From Synechococcus sp. BIOS-E4-1 (GTDB taxonomy: Bacteria; Cyanobacteriota; Cyanobacteriia; PCC-6307; Cyanobiaceae): a DNA stretch of 64,000 nucleotides. This document shows, in pieces, positions 51,407 through 61,248 of the stretch. The stretch covers positions 1,385,494 to 1,449,493 of the forward strand of contig NZ_CP047935.1 in the NCBI RefSeq assembly GCF_014279995.1, written 5' to 3'. Both the position numbers and the translations under genes were made by a program. Position 1 is the first letter of the stretch. Every line of letters starts with the position of its first letter. The notes beneath the pieces are model-generated. The model saw only the letters and a list, made by a program, of their open reading frames with translations, ran no database searches and had not been told where the DNA came from.

Positions 51407-53665
51407 CTAAGGTTGTGTGCTCAAATTGGATTTCCCCCTTGTGCTTTCGTTGAGTGATTGAACTGGAATGCCCTTAACCCAATGATCAAAAATCTTTTCT
51501 GTTACACCGGTTGTATATTGAAAAAACATCCAGTCATCCCAGATACGCAGAAGAGTTTTTGCTTCCAGTGGCAGAATTCTTTGTTTAGGGACTTGTTGTA
51601 CTGGCATTGGCACAGTGATCCTCAGTGAAGGTTCAAGAACTGTCCAGGCGCTTGCCTTTTCCGTTGTCATTAAAACGAGATCGACCTGATTGTTGTTTAA
51701 GGCTTCGATCAGTAAACGATTAGTGCGTTGTCGTATAAAAATCGCTTCAGGTGCAGCCTGGCTCAATGTTGAATCAACCAAATTTTTGCCTTCTAGAATT
51801 CCGATCCTCAACGTTTTATATTTTTTAAGATCATTCCATTGTTTGATGGTGCTGAATTGAGGCTGCTTGCTTAGGAACGAAAGACTCAGGTCTCTAAGAG
51901 ATCTTGTAGACAGAAATTTGGAAATTACTTTGTGGCTGGTAATAACGTTAGAAAGGGTCATGTCGCAATTATGTGATGCAAAAAAGTTCTTATTCAGTTT
52001 TGTGCTTTTGCCGATTGGTTTGTTGAACGACTTGAATAGTTTGAACTCCGGTTTCAAGCCCATCTCTTCAGCAAAAAGCAGGCCGATTTCAATATCCAGT
52101 CCGACAAGATTGCCTGAGGAGTTTTTGTATGACATTGGGTAGTCATTTCTCATAATGCAATAATGAATAACTCCTTGTTTCTTGATCCTTTGCCATGAGC
52201 CAGGTTCTGAAATCTTTGTGTATGAGAGATCGATTTTCGCAGTTCCTTTTGCCACTGCAAAGCCCTGCGAAAGCATTTGCTCTTTCTCCCAGTTGACGGG
52301 TGCAGGAACCCTGTTAAAGATTGCATTGATCGTTGCAATGAATAGGGGAATGCTTAAATACGATATTGCCGCTGGTAAAAGCCTTCGTTGTTGTTCGTGT
52401 TTATTTCCCAGGCTGATCCAAGTGCTTATGATTACGAGGCTGAAGACACTGCTGCATTCCAGTAGGGTTCCGAGTCGAGCAATAATTGTTTGATCAAGAG
52501 TCACATAAAGGTCAACAAGTTGATTGGACAGATTCAATCTGTTGATCATGAATGTCATTGCCATGACTCCCTCCATGAACGTGCTGGCAAGGCCTGTGAG
52601 CAGAAACTCCGGATAAGCTTCGATGATCAATGGTCTGCCAGTCATCCATTCTGAAAAAGGAATGAATGCAATAGAGGCGATTCTGCCCATGCCAGGAAAG
52701 ACCAATGCCAGAGGTGTAAGTAGCTCAATGGGGAGTTCAATCTCCTTGATCAGGGCTGAACTTGCGGATTGATTATGAGTGCTGATATGGTGAACCTTGC
52801 GTTTTTCTTCTAAAATCAGCTGCTTAATGATATTGATTATTGATGGTAAGACCACAAGCATGTTTGCTGTAGCGAACGCAATCAGCATGGGGTTCTTGAA
52901 TCTATTGATAATTTTCTTGGCTTTGAAAGGGGTTAGGCCTTGGACGATTAGGGGGAGAATGAGGAATGTGAATAGCAAGGCAATTCCTGCCTGTATGGCT
53001 ACGTAGACCCCGATTCGCGGGATCTGTGAACTGCCTATTTTATTGGCACTGCACGCCACAATTGCAAGAACTCCAAGTGGGGTGAGTTTGGAAATTGTTG
53101 TCGATATTTTTAACAATCCACTGCAAAGAGTGTCAAATATTTTGATGAGTGATTTTCTTTTTGGGATTCTGATTAACGCAATTCCTAGCATTAATGAAAA
53201 AAGCACAATTGCCGGTATCTGGGTTTGCGCAAATGCCTCAAATGGGTTTGAAGGAATAAAGAGTTCGACTAAATCAAATGATTCTCCTGTTTCCAGAAGA
53301 CTGGGTTGGTAGAACGATCCTTGTTGCCAATCAGGAAAGCCAAGTGGTATGAGGCAGACAGTCAGTAAAATAAGTGCCCAGAAAAAGACAAGCACAGCTC
53401 CTGCTCTGATTAAGAGTCGACCGGCCTGATGCATTTCCAGCCTCCCCACGCCAGCGATGAGAGATAGGCTGATAAATGGTAAAACAGGCATTTGAAATAG
53501 CCTTATGAATCCATTGCCGACGGGTGATAGATAAGTCGTTGCTTGGTCGGGTAGGAGCTGTCCCAGTATGAAGCCGACGCCCATGCCCTCGATAACCTGG
53601 GCAGCAAAGTTTTGTCGGTTGAATCGTTTGATTAATTGCATGAAATCCCTTGAAATTGATTTCAT
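51407..53665 (-). CDS. dicarboxylate/amino acid:cation symporter fused to a solute-binding domain
   Basis: A 752-residue protein of two parts. Residues 1-470 form an SDF (DAACS) symporter: VIEGMGVGFILGQLLPDQAT, FIRLFQMPVLPFISLSLIAG, the IFDTLCSGLLKISTTISKLT block and the reentrant-loop region near LVFPGMGRIASIAFIPFSEW. Residues 480-752 resemble an SBP_bac_3 periplasmic binding domain: GVIHYCIMRNDYPMSYKNSS, GNLVGLDIEIGLLFAEEMGL and CDMTLSNVI. A C-terminal binding domain on a secondary transporter suggests substrate capture before uptake of acidic amino acids or dicarboxylates. Codon use is AT-richer than its neighbours. Confidence 0.85.
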   Translation of the reverse strand: MKSISRDFMQLIKRFNRQNFAAQVIEGMGVGFILGQLLPDQATTYLSPVGNGFIRLFQMPVLPFISLSLIAGVGRLEMHQAGRLLIRAGAVLVFFWALILLTVCLIPLGFPDWQQGSFYQPSLLETGESFDLVELFIPSNPFEAFAQTQIPAIVLFSLMLGIALIRIPKRKSLIKIFDTLCSGLLKISTTISKLTPLGVLAIVACSANKIGSSQIPRIGVYVAIQAGIALLFTFLILPLIVQGLTPFKAKKIINRFKNPMLIAFATANMLVVLPSIINIIKQLILEEKRKVHHISTHNQSASSALIKEIELPIELLTPLALVFPGMGRIASIAFIPFSEWMTGRPLIIEAYPEFLLTGLASTFMEGVMAMTFMINRLNLSNQLVDLYVTLDQTIIARLGTLLECSSVFSLVIISTWISLGNKHEQQRRLLPAAISYLSIPLFIATINAIFNRVPAPVNWEKEQMLSQGFAVAKGTAKIDLSYTKISEPGSWQRIKKQGVIHYCIMRNDYPMSYKNSSGNLVGLDIEIGLLFAEEMGLKPEFKLFKSFNKPIGKSTKLNKNFFASHNCDMTLSNVITSHKVISKFLSTRSLRDLSLSFLSKQPQFSTIKQWNDLKKYKTLRIGILEGKNLVDSTLSQAAPEAIFIRQRTNRLLIEALNNNQVDLVLMTTEKASAWTVLEPSLRITVPMPVQQVPKQRILPLEAKTLLRIWDDWMFFQYTTGVTEKIFDHWVKGIPVQSLNESTRGKSNLSTQP

Positions 53666-54174
53666 GCTTTTGCTGTCCTACGGATAATTCATAGCGCCTC
53701 CAGTTATTGCGGCACCCCATTTGCAACATGCCTGGGTTTCTTTTGTCGTATGAACTGGCTTGCGCTGGCGATGCGTCAATGCTTTTGATCGAGTGATTTT
53801 CTTCCCGTGTGGTGAGCTCTGATTTTTTCTGATCGTCCTGGCTTAAGCACGGTCTGCTCCGATGAATCGAATCGCGATGGCGTGTCTTTTCAATGGCATG
53901 CACTGTTTGATCTTGCTTCCATCCATGTCGTGATGAATTGGCATCTCAGGTGATTGGAGCAAAATATGCTTTTTCAATGTTGTGTTGTTCAGGCTCTTTG
54001 TTTACACGGCTTGGATACTTGGTCGGGTTGGTGTTGCTGCCATCCAATGATCGTCTTCTTGGCTGGGTTAAATAGTCGTTCAATCAAGTCATCGTGATCA
54101 GCACTGTGTGTGTATGAACGTCATCAGGAGTTGTCCGCTTGTCTGATGACAACCCTTTCAGCAGCTGATGGGGA
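53666..54174. other. region without a supported gene
   Basis: About 510 bases upstream of the symporter fusion. A minus-strand frame overlapping its 5-prime end is a shadow. It should contain the promoter of the symporter and that of the rightward yraN gene, but no site is clear. Confidence 0.45.
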
Positions 54175-54594
54175 ATGCTTTCTGAATCCAGGGAGCTGAT
54201 CTTGAGCGCTGTTGATGCAAAGAGTGATCCCGGTCGCTGGGCGGAGCAGCGTGCTCTCAATCTGTTGAAGAACCGTGGCTGGAGCTGCCTTGATCAGCGC
54301 TGGGCCTGTCGTTATGGCGAACTTGATCTGATGATGATCAAACCGGGTCGCTCCGGGCCACGCCTGCTGATGGTTGAAGTCAAGGCCAGGCGGCGATGCG
54401 GCCCCGATTACTGGGGGTTGAAGGCTTTTGCTCCGATGAAACGCAGACGCCTGGCGCGGACTGTTGCCTGTTGGCAGTCGTGCAATCCCTGGAGTGATCA
54501 GGGGCATCTGGAGGTGGTGCTCGCGCTGGTACCGCTACCTCCCAGTTCCAGGCCTGTGCGCTGGATCAGGGTGCCGGAGCTTGGGATTGCCTGA
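54175..54594 (+). CDS. YraN family (UPF0102) endonuclease-like protein
   Basis: A 139-residue protein with the restriction-endonuclease-like core of UPF0102: GRWAEQRALNLLKNRGWSCL, RYGELDLMMIKPG and LLMVEVKARRRCG, in which Glu-x-Asp and Glu-x-Lys are the putative metal site. RLARTVACWQ follows. The biochemical role is unsettled. Its 3-prime end overlaps the convergent kinase gene by 29 bases. The ATG at 54175 may be extended relative to homologues. Confidence 0.85.
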   Translation: MLSESRELILSAVDAKSDPGRWAEQRALNLLKNRGWSCLDQRWACRYGELDLMMIKPGRSGPRLLMVEVKARRRCGPDYWGLKAFAPMKRRRLARTVACWQSCNPWSDQGHLEVVLALVPLPPSSRPVRWIRVPELGIA

Positions 54595-55192
54595 TCAGAA
54601 CTTCAATCCTCTGCACAGCCTGAAGAAGGCCTTGCGGAACATCACTGATGACCAGATCGGCAGAACGTTGAAGCGGATGGATATAGCGCCGTTCCCCAGG
54701 AATCATGTTCAGCAGCATCTGGCGAAGCACAGATGGCACTGAGCGCTCACGTTCGCGCACATCGCGTCGCAGTCGCCGCATCACCCTGATCGGGAGGAAT
54801 GCGCTCACATAAATCAGAAGATCAGGATGGAGATGATTCATCAGCAGCTGCGGACCATAGGCTCCCTCCAACAGCACGACGTCGCAGGTTGTCTTCAGAG
54901 ACTCCCAGCTGACGGCCCTGGTGCTCATGTCGTAACGACGTCGATGCTTCAGACGGCGCTCGAGCAGAGCCTGAACGTCTCCGATCAGTGCATCCCTGTC
55001 GATGGCATCGACCGTGTCGAATCCATAGATCGAATTCGGTGTCCAGTGCTCGCGGTAGTAATCGTCGGAGCCGATCACCACAGCAGCAATCCCGCTTTGC
55101 ACGAGCGACGTCTTCAGCTCCTTACTGAAGTGGGTCTTGCCTGCCGCTGAAGGGCCTGCGATCAAAATCAGCAGGGCCGGTCTGGTCATCAA
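54566..55192 (-). CDS. uridine kinase-like P-loop protein
   Basis: A 208-residue NTPase/kinase of the uridine kinase-phosphoribulokinase family. The Walker A is IAGPSAAGKTHFSK (about residues 11-24), then IGSDDYYREHWTPNSIYGFD with the acidic base and substrate loop, VVLLEGAYG in place of the usual EG motif, and an Arg-rich lid RRLRRDVRERERS. The substrate is unproven. A 16-base tandem repeat lies just upstream. Confidence 0.8.
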   Translation of the reverse strand: MMTRPALLILIAGPSAAGKTHFSKELKTSLVQSGIAAVVIGSDDYYREHWTPNSIYGFDTVDAIDRDALIGDVQALLERRLKHRRRYDMSTRAVSWESLKTTCDVVLLEGAYGPQLLMNHLHPDLLIYVSAFLPIRVMRRLRRDVRERERSVPSVLRQMLLNMIPGERRYIHPLQRSADLVISDVPQGLLQAVQRIEVLIRQSQAPAP

Positions 55193-55258
55193 CCGCCCGA
55201 GGTCTGAACAACAGCATCATCGCGTTCTGCATGCACCCTTTCCGCTCCTTGATGCTGC

Positions 55259-55354
55259 CGCTCAGCATTGTTTTCGCTCAGCATTGTTTTCGCTCAGCTC
55301 AACTTCCGTTCAGCACTGTCTGTGCTCAGCACTGTCTGCGCTCAGCACTGTCTG
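55259..55354. repeat. six tandem copies of a 16-bp repeat
   Basis: Units CGCTCAGCATTGTTTT (twice), CGCTCAGCTCAACTTC, then CGTTCAGCACTGTCTG, TGCTCAGCACTGTCTG and CGCTCAGCACTGTCTG, exactly on a 16-base period. It lies between the divergent kinase gene and ksgA, 34 bases before the ksgA start, and could modulate expression by copy number. Confidence 0.9.
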
Positions 55355-55388
55355 CGCTGATGCACAGTGAAACCATGCCCCGCATGAC

Positions 55389-56222
55389 ATGAGCTTCGCA
55401 GGACATACGGCCCGCAAACGGTTTGGTCAGCACTGGCTTCGGGATGAACGGGTTCTGGATCGGATCCTCGAGGCTGCGGAGCTGACGCTGGCGGATCGTG
55501 TGCTGGAGGTGGGGCCTGGCCGTGGTGCCCTGACCGAACGTCTGCTCAGCAGTCCTGCTGCCTTCGTTCACGCTGTTGAGTTGGACCGTGATCTCGTGGC
55601 AGGTCTGCGTGCGCGTTTCGGTCCCAAGCCGCGGTTTTCGCTCTGTGAGGGGGATGTTCTTGAGGTGCCTCTGACGCTTCCGGACGGCGCTGCGGCTTCC
55701 AAGGTGGTGGCGAATATTCCCTACAACATCACAGGGCCCCTGCTCGATCGTCTGATCGGTCGTCTGGATCGGCCCGTTGAGCCTCCCTACGAACGACTCA
55801 TTCTCTTGGTGCAGAAAGAGGTGGCAGAGCGCATTCGTGCCCGTCCCGGACACAGCAGTTTCAGTGCTCTGAGCGTGCGTCTCCAGCTTCTGGCTCGTTG
55901 TGCAAGCGTTTGTCCTGTGCCGCCTCGTTGCTTTCAGCCACCTCCGAAGGTGCAGTCCGAGGTCATCCGGTTGGATCCCTTGCCGGCGGATCAGCGCCCA
56001 GATCCGGATCTCTGCTGTCGGGTGGAACGTTTGCTCAAACAGGCTTTTCTCGCTCGACGAAAGATGTTGCGAAACACGCTTGCCGGTGTCAAACCTCCGG
56101 ATCAGCTCCACGAGCTGGCACAGCAGGCGGGGATTGATCTGCAGCAGAGGCCTCAGGAGGTGGCACCTGAGAGCTGGGTGGCCCTGGCCAGGGGATTGAG
56201 TCAGGCGGAAAGAGGCGAGTGA
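55389..56222 (+). CDS. ksgA: 16S rRNA (adenine(1518)-N(6)/adenine(1519)-N(6))-dimethyltransferase
   Basis: A 277-residue KsgA/RsmA methyltransferase that dimethylates two adjacent adenines in helix 45 of 16S rRNA. The N terminus has RKRFGQHWLRDE, the SAM site EVGPGRGALTERLL (motif I), ELDRDL, the catalytic motif VANIPYNITGPLL and the C-terminal RRKMLRNTLAG. It starts at the ATG at 55389 and heads a rightward run with ispE. Confidence 0.97.
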   Translation: MSFAGHTARKRFGQHWLRDERVLDRILEAAELTLADRVLEVGPGRGALTERLLSSPAAFVHAVELDRDLVAGLRARFGPKPRFSLCEGDVLEVPLTLPDGAAASKVVANIPYNITGPLLDRLIGRLDRPVEPPYERLILLVQKEVAERIRARPGHSSFSALSVRLQLLARCASVCPVPPRCFQPPPKVQSEVIRLDPLPADQRPDPDLCCRVERLLKQAFLARRKMLRNTLAGVKPPDQLHELAQQAGIDLQQRPQEVAPESWVALARGLSQAERGE

Positions 56223-56372
56223 GCTGCCGAAGCGGGATCGATGTCTGCGCCTGTCTTGGATCTGCGATCCGCAAGGCATCGTGCCCACGATTCCCTTTGA
56301 ACACTGGGCTCTGACCGTGGTTTAGCCTCCTGAATTGGGTCGGAGTCCGGCCAACTCCGCTGCGTTCTGTTC

Positions 56373-57305
56373 ATGACGGCTCCGGTTTGCGTCAGCGCTC
56401 CGGCCAAGATCAATCTGCACCTCGAGGTGCTTGGCCTGCGCAGCGACGGGTTTCACGAACTCGCCATGGTGATGCAGAGCATTGATCTCGCCGATCAGCT
56501 CGATTGCGAGAACACCGCTGACGGGACTCTTTCCCTCAGCTGTGATCAGCCCGAACTCAGTTGCGGTGACGACAACCTGATCATGCGGGCGGCCAGGCTG
56601 CTGCGACAGCGATCCGGATTCTCAGAGTTGGGTGCACGCATGCATCTGCGCAAACGCATTCCCATCGGCGCTGGTCTCGCGGGAGGTTCCAGCGATGGCG
56701 CAGCAGCGCTGGTTGCACTGAACACGCTCTGGGGTCTTGGGCAGACCCTCTCCCAGCTTGAGACGCTTGCTGCCGATCTCGGATCCGACATGCCGTTCTG
56801 TGTTGCCGGCGGCACCCAGCTCTGTTTTGGACGAGGAGAGCGGCTTGAGCTGCTGCCAGAACCGTCCGTGCCGATGGGTGTTCTGTTGGTGAAGGATCCG
56901 TCCATCAGTGTCTCGACGCCGTGGGCCTACGGCGAGTGCAAACGCCAGCGTTTCGATCACTACCTCGATGGTGAGTCAGCCTTTGAGCAGCGTCGTGAAG
57001 AGCTTCGATCCTCTGCATGGCTGCACCCTCTGCGAGCTGAAGCTCCTCCGCCATTGCGCAACGACCTGCAGGCCGTGGTGGCACCGCAGAACTCCTCGGT
57101 GCGAAAGGCGCTGCAGCTCCTGGAGGCATTACCGGGCCAGTTGCGGGCGGCCATGAGTGGTTCAGGGCCGAGCTGCTTTGCTCTGTTCCCCAACTTCGCT
57201 GCGGCTGAACAAGCCCGTCAGCGAACGACCGAGCTGTTTCTGGCAGAGGGTTTGCAGTCCTGGAGTTGCTCACTGCTGCCACACGGCGTCAAGCTGGCGG
57301 CATGA
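56373..57305 (+). CDS. ispE: 4-(cytidine 5-prime-diphospho)-2-C-methyl-D-erythritol kinase
   Basis: A 310-residue GHMP kinase of the MEP isoprenoid pathway, phosphorylating CDP-methylerythritol. It has the N-terminal [20 protein letters not shown], the phosphate loop [20 protein letters not shown] and the C-terminal [11 protein letters not shown]. The stop overlaps the DUF3082 start by ATGA. It lies in the operon with ksgA upstream, a usual arrangement in cyanobacteria. Confidence 0.97.
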   Translation: MTAPVCVSAPAKINLHLEVLGLRSDGFHELAMVMQSIDLADQLDCENTADGTLSLSCDQPELSCGDDNLIMRAARLLRQRSGFSELGARMHLRKRIPIGAGLAGGSSDGAAALVALNTLWGLGQTLSQLETLAADLGSDMPFCVAGGTQLCFGRGERLELLPEPSVPMGVLLVKDPSISVSTPWAYGECKRQRFDHYLDGESAFEQRREELRSSAWLHPLRAEAPPPLRNDLQAVVAPQNSSVRKALQLLEALPGQLRAAMSGSGPSCFALFPNFAAAEQARQRTTELFLAEGLQSWSCSLLPHGVKLAA

Positions 57306-57607
57306 GTGACAGCAACACAGCCTCAGCGAAACCCCGTAAAGGACCACTCAGTTTCCTTTCGGGATCCATCACCAGCCTGGTTCTGGCCTGGTTGAGTTTT
57401 GGCTTGAGCAAAAAAGTCGTGATCTATCTGTCAACTCACTCTTCAAATTTCAGCAGCACCACAGCGCAGAACATCGCTTCTGCCATGAAGACTCTGTTCA
57501 TTGGCATGTGTTTCCTGGCCACATTCAGCTTTGCCTTCATCGGAATTGGTTTGTTCCTGGTGTTTCTTCGCAGTCTTTTCATGAAAGACAAGCTGGACGC
57601 TGCCTAG
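57302..57607 (+). CDS. DUF3082 domain-containing membrane protein
   Basis: A 101-residue protein with two transmembrane segments (about 22-42 and 64-88) and the sequence [20 protein letters not shown] followed by [11 protein letters not shown], matching DUF3082, which is frequent next to ispE in cyanobacteria. The ATG at 57302 overlaps the ispE stop. Function unknown. Confidence 0.85.
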   Translation: MSDSNTASAKPRKGPLSFLSGSITSLVLAWLSFGLSKKVVIYLSTHSSNFSSTTAQNIASAMKTLFIGMCFLATFSFAFIGIGLFLVFLRSLFMKDKLDAA

Positions 57608-57631
57608 CCTCAGCCAAGATCCCTTGCAGCC

Positions 57632-57727
57632 ATGACCCCCCACGATCTCGGTCAGCTGGTGCTGCTGCTGTCTCCAGGTCTGCTCCTTTCAGTGCTGCTG
57701 CTGGCGACCTTTGCCGCCGGGGGCTGA
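57632..57727 (+). CDS. very small hydrophobic peptide
   Basis: A 31-residue single-helix peptide, MTPHDLGQLVLLLSPGLLLS then VLLLATFAAGG, between the DUF3082 gene and pdhB. A weak GCAGCC precedes the ATG. The position inside an operon and the regular membrane helix favour coding. Other small picocyanobacterial membrane peptides look alike. Confidence 0.5.
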   Translation: MTPHDLGQLVLLLSPGLLLSVLLLATFAAGG

Positions 57728-57789
57728 ACACACCTGGACTGAGATAGCTTGGCCGCTGACGCCGGCATGGCCGGGATTGCAGCAACGCC

Positions 57790-58773
57790 GTGGCAGGGAC
57801 GCTTCTCTTTAACGCACTTCGCGAAGCCATCGATGAGGAAATGGCCCGTGATCCCCACGTCTGTGTGATGGGAGAGGACGTCGGCCATTACGGCGGCTCC
57901 TACAAAGTCACCAAGGATCTCTACGAGAAATACGGCGAACTGAGGGTTCTCGACACCCCGATTGCCGAGAACAGTTTCACCGGAATGGCTGTAGGTGCCG
58001 CGATGACAGGCCTGAGGCCGATCGTGGAGGGCATGAACATGGGATTCCTGCTGCTGGCCTTCAATCAGATCTCCAACAACATGGGGATGCTCCGCTACAC
58101 CAGCGGCGGCAATTTCACGATTCCAACGGTGGTGCGGGGGCCGGGCGGAGTTGGTCGACAGCTGGGAGCTGAACACAGTCAGCGGCTCGAGGCTTATTTC
58201 CATGCCGTGCCCGGCATCAAGATCGTGGCCTGCAGTACGCCAACCAACGCGAAGGGCCTGATGAAGGCTGCCATTCGCGACAACAATCCGGTTCTTTTCT
58301 TCGAGCATGTGTTGCTCTACAACCTCACGGAGGATCTACCGGCAGGCGACTACACCTGTGCCCTCGATCAGGCGGATCTGGTCAGGGAGGGCAGTGACAT
58401 CACGATCCTGACCTACTCAAGAATGCGTCATCACTGCCTCAAGGCTGTGGAACAGCTCGAGGCCGACGGGATCAGTGCCGAACTGATTGATCTGATCAGC
58501 CTCAAGCCCTTCGATATGGAGACGATCGCCCGCTCGATCCGCAAGACCCACAAGGTGATTGTGGTGGAGGAGTGCATGAAGACTGGCGGCATCGGTGCCG
58601 AGCTGATCGCTCTGATCACCGAGCAGTGCTTCGATGAGCTCGATGCCCGGCCGATTCGGCTGTCCAGCCAGGACATCCCCACTCCCTACAACGGCAACCT
58701 CGAGAATCTGACCATCATCCAGCCGCATCAGATTGTCGAAGCGGCTCAGACCATTGTTCGTCAGGGGCTCTGA
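57790..58773 (+). CDS. pdhB: pyruvate dehydrogenase E1 component subunit beta
   Basis: A 327-residue subunit of pyruvate dehydrogenase, which converts pyruvate to acetyl-CoA. Together with E1 alpha it binds thiamine diphosphate. Motifs include [40 protein letters not shown] (with the Glu that activates thiamine), [20 protein letters not shown] and the C-terminal [17 protein letters not shown]. It starts at a GTG at 57790; no ATG with this fit is nearer. Confidence 0.97.
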   Translation: MAGTLLFNALREAIDEEMARDPHVCVMGEDVGHYGGSYKVTKDLYEKYGELRVLDTPIAENSFTGMAVGAAMTGLRPIVEGMNMGFLLLAFNQISNNMGMLRYTSGGNFTIPTVVRGPGGVGRQLGAEHSQRLEAYFHAVPGIKIVACSTPTNAKGLMKAAIRDNNPVLFFEHVLLYNLTEDLPAGDYTCALDQADLVREGSDITILTYSRMRHHCLKAVEQLEADGISAELIDLISLKPFDMETIARSIRKTHKVIVVEECMKTGGIGAELIALITEQCFDELDARPIRLSSQDIPTPYNGNLENLTIIQPHQIVEAAQTIVRQGL

Positions 58774-58776
58774 TTG

Positions 58777-60249
58777 ATGGCCCGCCAACAGGGCTGGTTC
58801 GCCCTCATTCTTGCGCTTGCTATCGCGGCAGCAGCGGTTCTGTCCAGTTTCCCGCTGCAGCTTGGACTTGATCTACGCGGGGGCAGTCAGCTCACGCTCG
58901 AAGTCCAGCCGGCGGGGGAGATCACCACCATCGGCGCCGAGCAGATGGAGGCGGTCAAGGCGGTGCTCGATCGCCGTGTCAACGGCCTGGGTGTGGCTGA
59001 ATCCACACTGCAGACCGTTGGTGATGATCAGCTCGTGCTGCAGCTGCCAGGCGTCACCGATCCGACCCGCGCCGCAGACGTGCTTGGAAGCACAGCCTTG
59101 CTGGAGTTCAGGGCTCAGAAGGAAGGCACGCAGGAGGAAGTACAAAGCCTGCGACAGCTGAGGGGCCAGCTGCAGAGTGTGCTGGCCACGCGCACTGAGG
59201 ATGAGACCTCTGAGCTTGATCCCGAGCAGCAGCAGGAGCTCGCCAACCGTCAGAAGGAACTGGGGCTTGATGGAACGGCCAAGACGGAAACCGATCAGCT
59301 GCAACAGCTGTTGGCAAAAACCAACCGGGAAATTCTCGATCGATTCGAACCCACGGCTTTCACCGGCAAGCAACTGATCAGCGCAGGTCGTCAGCAACAG
59401 CAGAACGGCTCTGGTTGGGAGGTGACCCTGAATTTCAATGCTGAGGGTGGTGAGAAATTCGCTGAACTCACCCAGTCGATCGCCGGCACGGGGCGTCTGC
59501 TTGGCATCGTTCTCGATGGTGAGCTCATCAGTGAAGCCAGCGTCGGTCCCCAGTACAAAGCTGCTGGAATTTCGGGGGGCACGGCGTCCATTTCCGGTAA
59601 TTTCACGGCAGAAGATGCACGTGACCTTGAGGTTCAACTGCGGGGTGGTTCGTTGCCTTTGCCGGTTGAAATCCTTGAGGTGCGCACCATCGGACCGTCT
59701 CTTGGTGCTGAGAACGTCCGTCGCAGCCTGATCGCCGCCCTTTCAGGTCTTGTGTTGGTCGGCATTTTCATGCTGCTGATCTACCGGCTTGCAGGAGTTG
59801 TTGCGGTGATGGCCCTCAGCCTCTACGCCTTGTTCAACCTCGCGGTGTATGCCCTCATCCCCGTCACGCTGACGCTGCCAGGCATCGCCGGGTTCATCCT
59901 GAGTATCGGCATGGCGGTCGATGCCAATGTGCTGATCTTCGAGCGCATCAAGGACGAACTGCGGCGCGGCAACACCTTGATCCGCTCCATTGAAACGGGT
60001 TTTTCCGAGGCCTTCTCATCGATTGTTGACGGCCACCTCACCACGTTGATCAGTTGCGCCGCACTCTTTTTCCTGGGCACCGGTCTGGTCAAGGGCTTTG
60101 CGGCGACTCTCGGCATCGGCGTTCTGCTGAGTCTGTTCACGGCTCTGACCTGTACGCGTACGTTGCTGCGCTTCCTGATGAGCTATCAGGGCTTGCGGCG
60201 TCCAACGAATTTCCTGCCTGCAAGTCAACTTCCCAAGACTGCGTCCTGA
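58777..60249 (+). CDS. secD: protein translocase subunit SecD
   Basis: A 490-residue SecD with six transmembrane segments. The first is near the N terminus (WFALILALAIAAAAVLSS), followed by LGLDLRGGSQLTLEV and a large periplasmic domain (P1) of about 270 residues. Five C-terminal helices carry LPGIAGFILSIGMAVDANVL and RIKDELRRGNTLIRS. It completes protein export with SecF using the proton motive force. The ATG at 58777 follows pdhB by three bases. Confidence 0.96.
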   Translation: MARQQGWFALILALAIAAAAVLSSFPLQLGLDLRGGSQLTLEVQPAGEITTIGAEQMEAVKAVLDRRVNGLGVAESTLQTVGDDQLVLQLPGVTDPTRAADVLGSTALLEFRAQKEGTQEEVQSLRQLRGQLQSVLATRTEDETSELDPEQQQELANRQKELGLDGTAKTETDQLQQLLAKTNREILDRFEPTAFTGKQLISAGRQQQQNGSGWEVTLNFNAEGGEKFAELTQSIAGTGRLLGIVLDGELISEASVGPQYKAAGISGGTASISGNFTAEDARDLEVQLRGGSLPLPVEILEVRTIGPSLGAENVRRSLIAALSGLVLVGIFMLLIYRLAGVVAVMALSLYALFNLAVYALIPVTLTLPGIAGFILSIGMAVDANVLIFERIKDELRRGNTLIRSIETGFSEAFSSIVDGHLTTLISCAALFFLGTGLVKGFAATLGIGVLLSLFTALTCTRTLLRFLMSYQGLRRPTNFLPASQLPKTAS

Positions 60250-60252
60250 GCC

Positions 60253-61248
60253 ATGGCTTTCACTTCACCCGAAAACGATGTGCGACCTCTGCGCTTCCCC
60301 CTCACCAGCCGTCGAAGGCAGGTCTGGTTGGTGTCCGCCGTTTGTCTGCTGCTGAGCCTGCTCGGGATTGTGCGCAGCTGGACGGACCCTCAGATTGGTT
60401 TGCCTTTGAGGCCCGGTCTTGACTTCACTGGAGGAACCCAGATTCAGCTTGAGCGCAGCTGCTCTGACAGCTGCGATCAGCTCAGCACCGTCGCCGTCGA
60501 AGCTGAGCTTCAGCAGATCAAGCTGCCAGTTCAGGACGGAAAAGCATTGCCCAAGCTGGAGAACGCTCGCGTTCAGCTCCTCGATGCAGGTCAGTCTGTC
60601 GTGCTGCGCATGCCAGCTCTCACTGCGGGCCAGGGGCAAGCTGTGATTGAAGCACTTGAGCCGGTTGCTGGTCCTTTTGAGCCTGGTGGACAGTCCGTTG
60701 ACACGATCGGTCCGAGCCTTGGTGGACAACTGCTGCGCAGCAGTCTGATTTCCCTGCTGGTCGCCTTCACGGGGATCGCTCTCTACATCACTGTTCGCTA
60801 CGACCCTCGCTACGCCTTTCTGGCCCTAGTGGCACTGGCTCACGACATCGTGATTGTGTGCGGCGTGTTCGCCTGGCTCGGACTCATCACAGGTCTGGAA
60901 GTTGACAGCCTGTTTGCCGTTGCTCTGCTGACCATTGCCGGATACTCCGTGAACGACACGGTTGTCGTTTTCGACAGAATTCGCGAGCGCCAACGCATCG
61001 ATGGTGACCTTCCTCTCTCGGTGCAGGTTGACCGTGCTGTTTCAGCCACGCTGACCAGAACCATCTACACAAGCGGCACCACACTTCTGCCCCTGGTTGC
61101 CCTCATTCTGTTCGGCGGTTCAACGCTCTACTGGTTTGCCATTGCTCTCGCGCTTGGTGTGGTCGTTGGCAGTTGGTCCAGCATTGCCCTGGCGCCCTCT
61201 CTTTTGAGCATCTGGCCATCTCGGTCCGCTGCAGCTGCCAGTGCCTGA
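60253..61248 (+). CDS. secF: protein translocase subunit SecF
   Basis: A 331-residue SecF with six transmembrane segments, starting MAFTSPENDVRPLRFPLTSR. The D1 motif GLDFTGGTQIQLE and the D5-D6 blocks IAGYSVNDTVVVFDRIRERQ and TRTIYTSGTTLLPLVALILF are typical. The ATG is three bases after the secD stop, so the two form one transcript. Both are housekeeping export genes. Confidence 0.96.
   Translation: MAFTSPENDVRPLRFPLTSRRRQVWLVSAVCLLLSLLGIVRSWTDPQIGLPLRPGLDFTGGTQIQLERSCSDSCDQLSTVAVEAELQQIKLPVQDGKALPKLENARVQLLDAGQSVVLRMPALTAGQGQAVIEALEPVAGPFEPGGQSVDTIGPSLGGQLLRSSLISLLVAFTGIALYITVRYDPRYAFLALVALAHDIVIVCGVFAWLGLITGLEVDSLFAVALLTIAGYSVNDTVVVFDRIRERQRIDGDLPLSVQVDRAVSATLTRTIYTSGTTLLPLVALILFGGSTLYWFAIALALGVVVGSWSSIALAPSLLSIWPSRSAAAASA

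Noticed and set aside
53331-53903. 190-codon minus-strand frame
   Set aside because: It overlaps the symporter fusion in another phase and has no family pattern.
55326-56288. 320-codon minus-strand frame
   Set aside because: It is the antisense shadow of ksgA.
58873-59637. 254-codon minus-strand frame
   Set aside because: It is the antisense shadow of secD.
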